Below are positions 8,301 through 16,291 of a DNA stretch of 64,000 nucleotides, piece by piece. The position numbers and the translations under genes were made by a program. This stretch comes from Streptomyces sp. CB02056 (GTDB lineage: Bacteria > Actinomycetota > Actinomycetes > Streptomycetales > Streptomycetaceae): assembly GCF_001905545.1 (NCBI RefSeq), contig NZ_LIPD01000008.1, positions 338,720-402,719 on the forward strand. The letters are read 5' to 3'. The first letter of the stretch is position 1, and every line of letters begins with the position of its first letter. The notes under the pieces are model-generated. The model was not told the DNA's origin. It ran no database searches and saw only the letters and a list, made by a program, of their open reading frames with translations.

Positions 8301-9095
8301 ATGACAGATGAGCGAGTTGACGACACGTCGCCGGTGCTGGTGATCGGCGTCTCCGGAGCGGTCGGGCGGCACGTCGGGCTGCAGCTCGCGGCGGCCGGCG
8401 TGCGGGTGCGGACACTGCCCCGGCGGGAGCTGCGCGACCCGGCGTCGCTGGAGGCCGCGGTGCAGGGCGCCGGCGCGGTGCTGCTGGGGTGGCCGTTCCC
8501 GACGGCGGACGGGGCCACGGAGGCCGTCGGCGTGCTGGCCCGGGAGGTCGGGCGGGTGGTGTTCCTGTCCTCGGCCGTCCCCGGCCGGCCGGAGGGCGGG
8601 ATCGAGGCGCTGCTCGCCGGCAGCGGGGTGCGGCACACGGTGCTGCGGGCGCACGGCTTCGCCGCCGCGTTGCAGTGGGCGGAGGAGATCAGGGCCGGGG
8701 GCACGGTGCGGGGCTACGGCGGCGCGGCCGGGCTGAACCCGGTGGACGAGCGGGACGTCGCGGCGGTGGCCGTCCGGGCCCTGGTGGAGGACGGCCACGA
8801 CGGCGCCCGGTACGTCCTCACCGGCCCGGAGTCGCCGACCCAGGCGGAGCAGGTGGAGATCATCGGCGCGGCCACAGGGCGCCCGGCCAGCTGGCAGGAG
8901 GTCTCCCGCGAGACCGCCCGCCACCGGTTGTCCGCCGCCGGCCGCCCGTCGGCCGCCGTCGACGGCGCCCTGGACCTCGTCCACGCCCGCCTCACCGCCC
9001 CCGAGCCGGCCACCAGCACCGTCCAGGACGTCACCGGCCACCCGGCCCGCAGCTTCCACGCCTGGGCGAGGGACCACGCGGCCCTGTTCCGCTGA
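8301..9095 (+). CDS. NmrA/SDR-like NAD(P)-binding protein
   Basis: A 264-residue atypical short-chain dehydrogenase. The nucleotide-binding motif is GVSGAVGRHVG near residues 16-26 after the strand VLVIGV, followed by VVFLSSAVPG and VLRAHGFAAALQWAEEI, a layout seen in NmrA-like and SDR_a5 proteins that act as redox sensors or reductases. No YxxxK catalytic pair is obvious, favouring a sensor-like or divergent role. An upstream in-frame ATG at 8244 would add 19 residues without homology, so 8301 was chosen. It converges on mqnP, 75 bases away. Function remains unassigned. Confidence 0.75.
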   Translation: MTDERVDDTSPVLVIGVSGAVGRHVGLQLAAAGVRVRTLPRRELRDPASLEAAVQGAGAVLLGWPFPTADGATEAVGVLAREVGRVVFLSSAVPGRPEGGIEALLAGSGVRHTVLRAHGFAAALQWAEEIRAGGTVRGYGGAAGLNPVDERDVAAVAVRALVEDGHDGARYVLTGPESPTQAEQVEIIGAATGRPASWQEVSRETARHRLSAAGRPSAAVDGALDLVHARLTAPEPATSTVQDVTGHPARSFHAWARDHAALFR

Positions 9096-9170
9096 GCCGG
9101 TCCACGAGCGGCGGGCGGGCCCGGACGAGGCGGGAGGAGCGCCCCGTGAGCCCGCCGGCGGACGCGCGGA

Positions 9171-10067
9171 TCAGATCCCGAGCCCCCGGACGACCAGGTC
9201 CACCAGCGCGAAGAAGAACAGCGAGATCCCCACGAAGCTGTTGGTCTGGAAGAACGCCCGGTTGAGCTTCGACAGGTCGTTCGGCCGCACGATGGTGTGC
9301 TCGTACACGAAGGCCCCCGCGACGACCACGAGGCCGATCCAGAACGCCGCTCCGGCGTCCGTCAGGAGCGCGAACCAGCCCAGCAGGAGCGTCGTCAGGA
9401 CGTGGCACACCCGCGCGCCCCGGATGGCCGCCGGCACGCCGTACCGCGCGGGCACCGAACGGACCCCGTGCTCGCGGTCGGACTCGACGTCCTGGCAGGC
9501 GTAGACGAGGTCGAAGCCGCCGATCCAGATGCCGACGGCCACGCCCAGCACGACCGCCTCCCACGACCAGCTGCCCGTGACCGCGAGCCAGGCGCCGACC
9601 GGCCCCATCGCCTGGGCGATGCCCAGGATCGCCTGCGGGAAGTTCGTGAACCGCTTGCCGTACGGGTAGACCACCATCGGCACCACGGCGACCGGCGCGA
9701 GCGCCAGGCAGAGCGGGTTGAGCATCGCGGCCGCGCCGAGGAAGACCACCAGCGCGACGGCCGAGCCGACGTACGCGGTCTTCAACGACACCGCTCCGGT
9801 GACCAGTTCACGCGTGGCCGTGCGCGGGTTGCGGGCGTCGATCTCCCGGTCGATGATCCGGTTCGCCGCCATGGCGAAGGTGCGCAGCCCCACCATGCAC
9901 ACGGTGACGACGAACAGCTCGCCCCAGTGCACCCGCTTGTCCGCGAGGAACATGGCCGTCAGCGCGGCGATGTACGCGAACGGGAGCGCGAAGACCGAGT
10001 GCTCGATCATCACCAGGCGGAGGAACGCCCTGGTGCGCCCCGGTGTCTCGACAGCGGCCGTGCTCAC
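9171..10067 (-). CDS. mqnP: MqnP, menaquinone prenyltransferase (UbiA family)
   Basis: A 298-residue integral membrane prenyltransferase. It carries the first aspartate-rich motif NRIIDREIDARNPRT (Asn69, Asp73, Asp77) and the second, QDVESDREHG, which bind Mg-diphosphate of the polyprenyl donor, and about eight to nine hydrophobic helices. In the futalosine pathway this enzyme prenylates 1,4-dihydroxy-6-naphthoate. Its ATG overlaps the stop of mqnL by 4 bases (ATGA, 10064-10067), indicating translational coupling. The annotation rests on the UbiA motifs plus the neighbouring mqnL; a 4-hydroxybenzoate prenyltransferase label would be the automatic alternative, but actinomycetes make menaquinone. 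Confidence 0.9.
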   Translation of the reverse strand: MSTAAVETPGRTRAFLRLVMIEHSVFALPFAYIAALTAMFLADKRVHWGELFVVTVCMVGLRTFAMAANRIIDREIDARNPRTATRELVTGAVSLKTAYVGSAVALVVFLGAAAMLNPLCLALAPVAVVPMVVYPYGKRFTNFPQAILGIAQAMGPVGAWLAVTGSWSWEAVVLGVAVGIWIGGFDLVYACQDVESDREHGVRSVPARYGVPAAIRGARVCHVLTTLLLGWFALLTDAGAAFWIGLVVVAGAFVYEHTIVRPNDLSKLNRAFFQTNSFVGISLFFFALVDLVVRGLGI

Positions 10068-11521
10068 AGTCCGTATTCCTTCCAGCGGCGCGACACCAGT
10101 TCGGCGGTGGCCGGGTCGGAGGACACCATCTCCGGCCAGCCGCCGTCCCGGGTGTACCCCTCCTCCGGCAGCTTGCGGGTCGCGTCGATGCCCGCCTTGC
10201 CGCCCCAGAACTGCTGGTACGAGGCGTGGTCCAGGTGGTCCACCGGGCCTTCGACCACGGTCAGGTCCCGGCTGTAGTCGACGTTGCCGAAGGCCCGCCA
10301 GGCGACCTCCTGGTAGTCGTGCACGTCGCAGTCGGCGTCCACCACGATGATCAGCTTGGTCAGCGACATCATGTGCGCGCCCCAGATCGCGTGCATCGTC
10401 TTCTGGGCGTGCTTGGCGTACTTCTTGTCGATCGAGACGATCACGCAGTTGTGGAAGCCGCCGGCCTCGGGCAGGTCGTAGTCGACGATGTCCGGGATGA
10501 TGATCTTCAGCAGCGGCAGGAAGAACCGCTCGGTGAACTTGCCCAGCGGGCCGTCCTCCGTCGGCGGGCGGCCGACCACGATGGACTGGAGGATCGGGCG
10601 GCGGCGCATCGTCACGCAGTCGATCTTCAGCGCCGGGAACGGCTCCTGCGGGGTGTAGAAGCCCGTGTGGTCGCCGAACGGGCCCTCGGGCAGCATCTCG
10701 CCGGGCTCCAGCCAGCCCTCCAGGACCACCTCGGCGTCGGCCGGGACCTGGAGCGGCACCGTCTTGCAGTCGACCATCCGGACCCGCTCCCCGGCGACGA
10801 AGCCGGCGAAGAGGTACTCGTCGATGTCCCCGGGCAGCGGCGCGGTGGCCGCGTAGGTGACGGCCGGGGGGCAGCCGAAGGCGATCGCGACCGGGAGGCG
10901 CTCACCGCGCTTGGCCGCCACCGCGGCGTGGTTGCGGCTGTCCTTGTGGATCTGCCAGTGCATGCCGATGGTGCGGCGGTCGTGCCGCTGGAGCCGGTAG
11001 AGGCCCAGGTTGCGGATGCCGCTGTCCGGGTCCTTGGTGTGGGTCAGGCCCAGGTTGAAGAAGGAGCCGCCGTCCTGCGGCCAGGTGAAGAGCGCGGGCA
11101 GGTCGTCCAGGTCGACGTCGTCGCCGGTGAGCACGACCTCCTGCACCGGGGCGTCACCCGGCTTCACGTGCCGGGGCGGGACGTGCGCCATCGAGGCGAG
11201 CTTGCCGAAGGCGTCCCGGAAGCCGGTGAAGCCCTGCGGCAGCTCGGGCTTGAGCAGGCCGGCGATCTTCTCGGAGATGTCGTCCGGGCCCTTGAGGCCG
11301 AGCGCCTTGGCCAGCCGCCGCTCGGTGCCGAAGACGTTCATCGCCAGGGGCATCGACGAGCCCTTGACGTTCTCGAAGAGCAGCGCCGGGCCCTTGGCCT
11401 TCTGCACCCGGTCGACGATCTCGCCGATCTCCAGGTGCGGGTCCACCTCCGCCTTGATGCGCTTGAGGTCGCCCTCACGGTCGAGGGCCCGGAGAAACGA
11501 GCGGAGATCGTCGTATGCCAT
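10064..11521 (-). CDS. mqnL: MqnL, UbiD-family menaquinone biosynthesis decarboxylase
   Basis: A 485-residue UbiD-family decarboxylase that uses the prenylated FMN supplied by UbiX to remove the carboxyl group during late menaquinone synthesis. Recognisable segments include the start MAYDDLRSFLRALDREGDL, GPALLFENVKG, PEGPFGDHTGFYTP and GGKAGIDATRK, all conserved across UbiD proteins. It overlaps mqnP by 4 bases and is divergent from the PLD_N membrane protein at 11614, with 92 bases between the starts. Length and motifs match the family, and there is no sign of damage. Confidence 0.92.
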   Translation of the reverse strand: MAYDDLRSFLRALDREGDLKRIKAEVDPHLEIGEIVDRVQKAKGPALLFENVKGSSMPLAMNVFGTERRLAKALGLKGPDDISEKIAGLLKPELPQGFTGFRDAFGKLASMAHVPPRHVKPGDAPVQEVVLTGDDVDLDDLPALFTWPQDGGSFFNLGLTHTKDPDSGIRNLGLYRLQRHDRRTIGMHWQIHKDSRNHAAVAAKRGERLPVAIAFGCPPAVTYAATAPLPGDIDEYLFAGFVAGERVRMVDCKTVPLQVPADAEVVLEGWLEPGEMLPEGPFGDHTGFYTPQEPFPALKIDCVTMRRRPILQSIVVGRPPTEDGPLGKFTERFFLPLLKIIIPDIVDYDLPEAGGFHNCVIVSIDKKYAKHAQKTMHAIWGAHMMSLTKLIIVVDADCDVHDYQEVAWRAFGNVDYSRDLTVVEGPVDHLDHASYQQFWGGKAGIDATRKLPEEGYTRDGGWPEMVSSDPATAELVSRRWKEYGL

Positions 11522-11613
11522 GCCTGTCAGTATCCGCCACCCGATAGCCTGGCCGGGTCAAGGGCCCCTGGAAGGCGCCCGCCACCATCGCCGCCCGGGG
11601 GGAGATCCCAGCC

Positions 11614-12036
11614 GTGCCGAGGATTCTTCTGACCATCATCCTTCCGCTCGCGCTCTGGGTCTGGGCGTTCGTGGACTGCCTGACCACGCCCGAGGACGAG
11701 GTGAAGCACCTGCCCAAGGTGGTCTGGGTGCTGATCGTGCTGCTCTTCCCGCCGCTGGGCCCGATCGCCTGGCTGATCGCCGGCAAGCAGCGCGGCTTCC
11801 TGCGGGCCGCGCCCGCCGGGGCCCACCCGGGGTACCCGGCCGACGACCGGGCGGGCCGTCCCGCCGCGCGCGGCGGGCGCCCGCTGGCGCCGGACGACGA
11901 CCCCGAGTTCCTCGCCTCGTTGAAGAAGGACGACAAAGACCACGAGTCCATGCTCAAGCAGTGGGAGGCCGATCTGCGCCGTCGCGAGCGGGAGCTGCGC
12001 GACCGCGACGAGCCCGAGGACGGCAGGAAGAGCTGA
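11614..12036 (+). CDS. Phospholipase D nuclease N-terminal-like membrane protein
   Basis: A 140-residue protein with two hydrophobic helices at the N-terminus (about 3-21 and 40-57) and the PLDc_N features LWVWAFVDCLTTPEDEVKHLPK and FPPLGPIAWLIAGKQRG. The C-terminal third is charged and predicted helical or coiled (FLASLKKDDKDHESMLKQWE to RRERELRDRDE). These small proteins are named after the N-terminal region of cardiolipin synthases, but standalone versions have no known activity. From memory an orthologue sits next to the mqnL orthologue in S. coelicolor. A strong terminator follows at 12066. Confidence 0.85.
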   Translation: MPRILLTIILPLALWVWAFVDCLTTPEDEVKHLPKVVWVLIVLLFPPLGPIAWLIAGKQRGFLRAAPAGAHPGYPADDRAGRPAARGGRPLAPDDDPEFLASLKKDDKDHESMLKQWEADLRRRERELRDRDEPEDGRKS

Positions 12037-12065
12037 TCGGAGCGGGTCCGCCCGCTCGCCCGGAC

Positions 12066-12104
12066 AGCCCACCCCCACCGTGCGGGGTGGGCTGCGGCAT
12101 TTTT
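12066..12104 (+). terminator. Rho-independent terminator with T-tract
   Basis: A perfect 10-bp stem, AGCCCACCCC (12066-12075) with GGGGTGGGCT (12084-12093), has an 8-nt loop and is followed by GCGGCATTTTT. It ends transcription of the PLD_N gene. Confidence 0.85.
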
Positions 12105-12488
12105 GGTGCTTCCCTACGACTGCGCAACCCCTAACCCGGACGGCGACCCCCTGCCCGCCGGGCTTGAGCGGACCTTGAGCGGGGCCCAAGAGGACCGGCC
12201 TACAGTACTGGGAGACGGCCCTGACCTGCGCTTTCCTTCATGCTCAGATCATCGGACCATCATCTGTCCGACAACCCCCGGTATCCGAATGAACACCGAG
12301 CGCTCAGTCAACGATCCGACCGCTTCTGTCCAGGCCTGACAGCTAAACGAACTCGACCTTGTACGGAATCGACGCCGAAACCAGCGCACGGCCCCTCGTA
12401 CAGTCATAAGTGAAGAAAGTGATTCGCAGCCGGGGGCACAGCAGACGTTGGCTGTCGGACAGTTCCCTCACCCTTGGAGTGGTTCGAG
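12105..12488 (+). other. Non-coding leader region upstream of pccB
   Basis: 384 bases without a credible gene and clearly less GC-rich than the surroundings. It must hold the pccB promoter. Candidate -10 boxes TACAGT occur at 12201-12206 and 12399-12404, but no -35 box sits at proper spacing, so I assign none. A ribosome site GGAG (12476-12479) precedes the pccB ATG by 9 bases. Confidence 0.5.
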
Positions 12489-14090
12489 ATGACGGTTGTG
12501 CATGAGGCGCCGGTCGACGGCGAGGTCCCCGAGGTCCCGGCCGACGCCCGCGGGCGGGTCGCCGAGCTGCACGAGCTGCGCGAGAAGGTCCGCCGCGGCC
12601 CCAGCGACAAGGCCACCGAGGCCCAGCACGCCAAGGGCAAGCTGACCGCGCGCGAGCGCATCGAGCTGCTGCTGGACGAGGGCTCCTTCCAGGAGGTCGA
12701 GCCGTTTCGCCGGCACCGCGCCCAGGGCTTCGGCCTGGAGGCCAAGAAGCCGCACACCGACGGCGTGATCGTCGGCTGGGGCACCGTCCACGGGCGCACC
12801 GTCTTCACGTACGCGCACGACTTCCGGATCTTCGGCGGCGCGCTGGGCGAGGCCCACGCCCAGAAGATCCACAAGATCATGGACATGGCCATCGCGGCCG
12901 GTGCCCCGCTGGTCTCGCTGAACGACGGCGCCGGCGCCCGCATCCAGGAGGGCGTCACCGCCCTGGCCGGCTACGGCGGCATCTTCCAGCGCAACACCAA
13001 GGCGTCCGGCGTCATCCCGCAGATCTCGGTGATGCTCGGCCCGTGCGCCGGCGGCGCCGCGTACTCCCCCGCGCTGACCGACTTCGTCTTCATGGTCCGC
13101 GAGACCTCGCAGATGTTCATCACCGGCCCGGACGTGGTCCAGGCGGTCACCGGCGAGAAGATCAGCCAGAACGGCCTCGGCGGCGCCGACGTGCACGCCG
13201 GCGTCTCCGGCGTCTCGCACTTCGTCTACGACGACGAGCAGTCCTGCATCGAGGAGGTCCGCTACCTCCTGTCGCTGCTGCCGCAGAACAACCGCGAGAT
13301 GCCGCCGTCCGTGGTGACCGAGGACCCGGTCCAGCGCCGCAACGACAGCCTGCTGGACCTGGTGCCCGCCGACGGCAACCGCCCGTACGACATGCGCAAG
13401 GTGATCGAGGAGATCGTCGACCACGGCGAGTACCTGGAGGTCCACGAGCGCTGGGCCACCAACGTGCTCTGCGTGCTCGCCCGGATCGACGGCCACGTCG
13501 TCGGCATCATCGCCAACCAGCCGCAGTCGCTGGCCGGCGTGCTGGACATCAACGCGAGCGAGAAGGCCGCCCGCTTCGTCCAGATGTGCGACGCCTTCAA
13601 CATCCCGCTGGTCACCCTGCTCGACGTCCCCGGCTTCCTGCCCGGCGTCGACCAGGAGCACGGCGGCATCATCCGCCACGGCGCCAAGCTGCTGTACGCG
13701 TACTGCAACGCCACCGTGCCGCGCATCTCGCTGATCCTGCGCAAGGCCTACGGCGGCGCGTACATCGTGATGGACTCCCGCTCGATCGGCGCCGACCTGT
13801 CGTACGCCTGGCCGACCAACGAGATCGCCGTGATGGGCGCCGAGGGCGCGGCCAACGTCATCTTCCGGCGCGAGATCAACGCCGCCGAGGACCCGGACGC
13901 CATGCGCGCCCAGAAGATCAAGGAATACAAGAACGAGCTGATGCACCCGTACTACGCGGCCGAGCGCGGCCTCGTGGACGACGTCATCGACCCGGCCGAG
14001 ACCCGCCAGGTGATCGCTTCCGCCCTGGCCATGCTCCGCACCAAGCACGCCGACCTGCCCAGCCGCAAGCACGGCAACCCGCCGATGTAG
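12489..14090 (+). CDS. pccB: Propionyl-CoA carboxylase beta subunit (carboxyltransferase)
   Basis: A 533-residue acyl-CoA carboxyltransferase that moves CO2 from biotin to propionyl-CoA to make methylmalonyl-CoA, a building block of polyketides and odd-chain metabolism. The N-terminal half has LTARERIELLLDEGSFQE and the oxyanion glycines GPCAGGAAYSPALTDF; the C-terminal half has DVPGFLPGVDQEHGGIIRHGAKLLYAY and KAYGGAYIVMDS. Asp429 in that last motif is probably equivalent to Asp422, which favours propionyl-CoA in S. coelicolor PccB (from memory), so I prefer pccB over an acetyl-CoA subunit. The start at 12489 follows a GGAG site. The epsilon subunit gene follows 95 bases downstream; the biotinylated alpha subunit is not in the window. 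Confidence 0.93.
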   Translation: MTVVHEAPVDGEVPEVPADARGRVAELHELREKVRRGPSDKATEAQHAKGKLTARERIELLLDEGSFQEVEPFRRHRAQGFGLEAKKPHTDGVIVGWGTVHGRTVFTYAHDFRIFGGALGEAHAQKIHKIMDMAIAAGAPLVSLNDGAGARIQEGVTALAGYGGIFQRNTKASGVIPQISVMLGPCAGGAAYSPALTDFVFMVRETSQMFITGPDVVQAVTGEKISQNGLGGADVHAGVSGVSHFVYDDEQSCIEEVRYLLSLLPQNNREMPPSVVTEDPVQRRNDSLLDLVPADGNRPYDMRKVIEEIVDHGEYLEVHERWATNVLCVLARIDGHVVGIIANQPQSLAGVLDINASEKAARFVQMCDAFNIPLVTLLDVPGFLPGVDQEHGGIIRHGAKLLYAYCNATVPRISLILRKAYGGAYIVMDSRSIGADLSYAWPTNEIAVMGAEGAANVIFRREINAAEDPDAMRAQKIKEYKNELMHPYYAAERGLVDDVIDPAETRQVIASALAMLRTKHADLPSRKHGNPPM

Positions 14091-14185
14091 TGGCGCGCAC
14101 CGCCGCGACAGCCCGCACCTCAGCAGCAGCCCGCACCGACGCGCCACCACCTCAGACCGCAGCCACCCGGGGGAGAAACCAGGAC

Positions 14186-14395
14186 ATGACCGCTTCCGCC
14201 GAACCCCTCGTCCGCATCGTCCGCGGCAGCCTCACCGACGAGGAACTCGCCGCCCTGACCGCCGTCCTCGCCGCGCGCGCCGCCGTCGCGCAGCAGTCCG
14301 CCGCCGCCGCGCCGATCGAGCCGATCGCCAACTGGCAGCGCCTGGAGCGCCGCCCGGCGTACTACTCGCCGTTCAGCTGGCAGCAGGCGGCCTGA
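14186..14395 (+). CDS. pccE: Acyl-CoA carboxylase epsilon subunit
   Basis: A 69-residue protein of the actinobacterial acyl-CoA carboxylase epsilon family, which stabilises and activates the alpha-beta complex. The N-terminus PLVRIVRGSLTDEELAALTAVLAAR and the C-terminal W-x-R-L / PAYYSPFSWQ end are the family marks; the middle is Ala-rich. It follows pccB on the same strand and is followed by a strong terminator, so the two form one transcription unit. The size is normal for this family. Confidence 0.9.
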   Translation: MTASAEPLVRIVRGSLTDEELAALTAVLAARAAVAQQSAAAAPIEPIANWQRLERRPAYYSPFSWQQAA

Positions 14396-14414
14396 CGGCC
14401 CACGGCCCGTGCCG

Positions 14415-14447
14415 ACGGCCGGTCACCCCGCTCGGGTGACCGGCCGT
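14415..14447 (+). terminator. Strong hairpin terminator of pccBE
   Basis: A perfect 14-bp stem, ACGGCCGGTCACCC (14415-14428) and its complement (14434-14447), has a 5-nt loop and lies 20 bases after the pccE stop. There is no T-tract, as is common in Streptomyces. Confidence 0.8.
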
Positions 14448-14579
14448 CCGGCGTTGCCCGGGCCGCCTCGGGCTTCGTCCGGGGCCGCGTCGGCGCCGGC
14501 CCGGGGCCGCTCCGGCGGTGCTCCCGCCCGGTCGGCCGGGGCCGGAGGGGCCCGCGGCGGGCTCGGTAGGATGCCTACT

Positions 14580-14590
14580 GGACGGTATGC
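14580..14590 (+). promoter_or_regulatory. Candidate butyrolactone-receptor half-site upstream of receptor gene A
   Basis: GGACGGTATGC matches the ArpA-type half-site consensus GG(T/C)CGGT(A/T)(T/C)G(T/G), recalled from the literature, at 9 of 11 positions. It lies 69 bases before the receptor ATG, where autoregulation would be expected. The second half-site (GATGCC, 14570-14575) is poor, so this is the weakest of the three sites. Confidence 0.4.
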
Positions 14591-14658
14591 GTCCGCCGCC
14601 CCGTCCGCCCCCATAGGATCGGCCGCTGCCGAGACCAGAACTTTCCAGGGAGGCTGCG

Positions 14659-15270
14659 ATGGCCAGGCAGGCCCGCGCGCTGGCGACCCGCCAGACGGTA
14701 CTCGTCGCGGCGGCCGAGGTGTTCGACGAGCGGGGCTACGCCGCCGCCACGATGTCCGAGATCCTGGACCGCGCCGGCGTCACCAAGGGCGCGCTGTACT
14801 TCCACTTCCGCTCCAAGGAGGAGCTGGCGCTCGCCGTCATCGAGGGACAGGGCGTCTTCATCTCCGGCTGGACACCGGCCTCGGACAGCCCGGTGCAGAA
14901 CCTGATCGACCTCGGGTACGCCTTCGCCCGCGCGCTCCAGACCGACCCGCTGGTGCGCGGCAGCATCCGGCTGACGATCGAGCACGGCAGCTTCACCCAA
15001 CCGCAGCTCGCGGCCTACCAGGGCTGGATGGACACCGTCCGCGTCCTGCTGGAGCACGCCCGGGAGGCCGGCGACCTCCACCCGGGGGTCGACCTGACCG
15101 CGGCCGCCGGGGTGATCACCGGGGCCGTCACCGGCATCCAGCTGAGCTCCCAGGTGCTGGCCGACCGGCAGGACCTGATCCAGCGGCTGTCCGACCTCTG
15201 GACGCTGCTGCTGCCCGGCCTGGTCCAGCCGCACGCGCTCGCCCGGCTGAGCGTCGCCGAGCGCGCCTGA
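14659..15270 (+). CDS. ScbR/ArpA-type gamma-butyrolactone receptor (TetR family), copy A
   Basis: A 203-residue TetR-family protein of the autoregulator-receptor class. Residues 8-55 form the DNA-binding domain (ALATRQTVLVAAAEVFDERGY, then MSEILDRAGVTKGALYFHFRSKEELALAVIEGQ), which is nearly diagnostic of ScbR/ArpA/BarA receptors. The C-terminal domain keeps Trp residues such as GWMDTV that fit the butyrolactone-binding fold. These receptors repress their targets until a gamma-butyrolactone releases them. It is encoded 1.6 kb from an AfsA-type synthase and convergent with a second receptor-like gene. A plausible operator half-site is at 14580. Whether it binds the ligand or is a pseudo-receptor cannot be settled from sequence. 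Confidence 0.9.
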   Translation: MARQARALATRQTVLVAAAEVFDERGYAAATMSEILDRAGVTKGALYFHFRSKEELALAVIEGQGVFISGWTPASDSPVQNLIDLGYAFARALQTDPLVRGSIRLTIEHGSFTQPQLAAYQGWMDTVRVLLEHAREAGDLHPGVDLTAAAGVITGAVTGIQLSSQVLADRQDLIQRLSDLWTLLLPGLVQPHALARLSVAERA

Positions 15271-15304
15271 GCCCCGACTCCGGGAGCCCCGGGGCCGGGG
15301 CCGG

Positions 15305-15943
15305 TCAGACCCGGTAGCCCGCCCGGCGCTCCGCCGTCACCAGGGCCGGCAGCGCGGCCGTCCAGAGCCGGCTCACCGCCTCAGGACCGGGCCGGCCGGT
15401 CTCCTCGCCCGCGAGCAGCACCTGGCCGGCCGCCACCGCGGTGAGCAGTTCGGCGGCGGCCCGCCGGTCCACCCCGGGGCGCAGCTCGCCGGCCTCGGCG
15501 GCGCGGTCCAGCAGCCGGTGGACGACGGCGGTGAGGCTGCGCCAGGCGACGTCGGAGGCCACGGGCGGGCCGTCCGGCCCCTCCTGGGCGCCGTCCCGGC
15601 GCGGGCCCTGGCGGCCGAGCCGGACGCCGGCCCGCACCACCACGTCCTCGCGCAGCATCCGGGCCAGCTCGTGCGAGAAGTCGATCAGCCCCTGGAGGGC
15701 CGGGCCGTCGGCCCGCAGCGCGCGCAGCGCGGCCGAGCCGACCTCCCGCCCGGAGGCGCGGCGCACCCCGTCGGCGAGGGCCTGCTTGGACACGAAGTGG
15801 AAGTAGAGGGCCCCCTTGCTCACCCCGGCCCGGCGGCTGATGTCGACCAGGCTGGCGGCCTCGAAGCCCACCCGCGCGAAGGTCTCCGCGGCGGCGAGCA
15901 GTACGGCCCGCCGGGTCCGCCCAGCCCGCTCCTGCTTGACCAC
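15305..15943 (-). CDS. ScbR-type receptor homologue (TetR family), copy B
   Basis: A 212-residue TetR-family protein; the GTG start at 15943 was chosen because GGAGGGGG precedes it. The N-terminus RTRRAVLLAAAETFARVGFE and DISRRAGVSKGALYFHFVSKQALADGV is of the butyrolactone-receptor type. The C-terminal domain has a polar Arg/Gly-rich insertion around residues 105-125 (LGRQGPRRDGAQEG) not present in copy A. Such second copies are often pseudo-receptors that bind antibiotics or act downstream of the true receptor. It is divergent from the AfsA-type gene at 16292; the 348-base gap holds two candidate receptor operators, one close to each promoter. Confidence 0.87.
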   Translation of the reverse strand: MVKQERAGRTRRAVLLAAAETFARVGFEAASLVDISRRAGVSKGALYFHFVSKQALADGVRRASGREVGSAALRALRADGPALQGLIDFSHELARMLREDVVVRAGVRLGRQGPRRDGAQEGPDGPPVASDVAWRSLTAVVHRLLDRAAEAGELRPGVDRRAAAELLTAVAAGQVLLAGEETGRPGPEAVSRLWTAALPALVTAERRAGYRV

Positions 15944-16043
15944 TGGCCCCCTCCGGACTCGGCCGGGCGCGATCCCCGCCCCACCCGGCTGCTGTCGGCG
16001 CGGCCCCTGCGGGGGCGGCGCTCGCATGCGGACGGCACCCTCC

Positions 16044-16064
16044 GAAACCGCATGGTTGGTATCT
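16044..16064 (-). promoter_or_regulatory. Candidate autoregulatory element (ARE) for receptor gene B
   Basis: An imperfect dyad: GAAACCG (16044-16050) with GGTTGGTATCT (16054-16064). The right half matches the ArpA-type consensus half-site at 9 of 11 positions; the left half supplies the complementary CGGTTTC. It lies about 100 bases upstream of the copy B start, in a short AT-rich stretch (TATCTAATCTAG) that could hold its promoter. Confidence 0.5.
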
Positions 16065-16212
16065 AATCTAGCGCTTGCTTCGCCCCCGCCGTCCAGCGGG
16101 GACGGCCCCCCACCGATGGTCCGAGGCCTCCCGAACGGGCATTCCCGCAGCCCAGGGGGCAGGTAGCGTGGCCGGGCCGGAGCGTTCGACCTGGGCACCC
16201 CAGCCGCCGAAC

Positions 16213-16230
16213 ACAAACCGGGTGGTATGT
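16213..16230 (+). promoter_or_regulatory. Candidate autoregulatory element (ARE) upstream of the afsA-type gene
   Basis: ACAAACCGGGTGGTATGT has half-sites ACAAACC and GGTATGT, the classic layout of butyrolactone-receptor operators; the right part GGGTGGTATGT matches the ArpA half-site at 9 of 11. It is 62 bases before the afsA ATG and is followed by ATGTTTTGC, a low-GC stretch likely to overlap the promoter. Confidence 0.6.
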
Positions 16231-16291
16231 ATGTTTTGCTCGGACGGCCGTGGCGGCCGCTCCGACCGACACCCTGAAGCGGGGGCCCGTC

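Noticed and set aside
12201..12404. Sigma-HrdB-type promoters of pccB using the two TACAGT boxes
   Set aside because: Neither TACAGT has a TTGACA-like hexamer at 16-18 nt; the best -35 candidates are spaced 20 and 34 nt, so I did not report them as promoters.
13043..14395. A 450-codon frame overlapping pccB in another phase
   Set aside because: Only its last 69 codons are a real gene (pccE, from 14186); the upstream part is an Arg/Pro-rich shadow of pccB.
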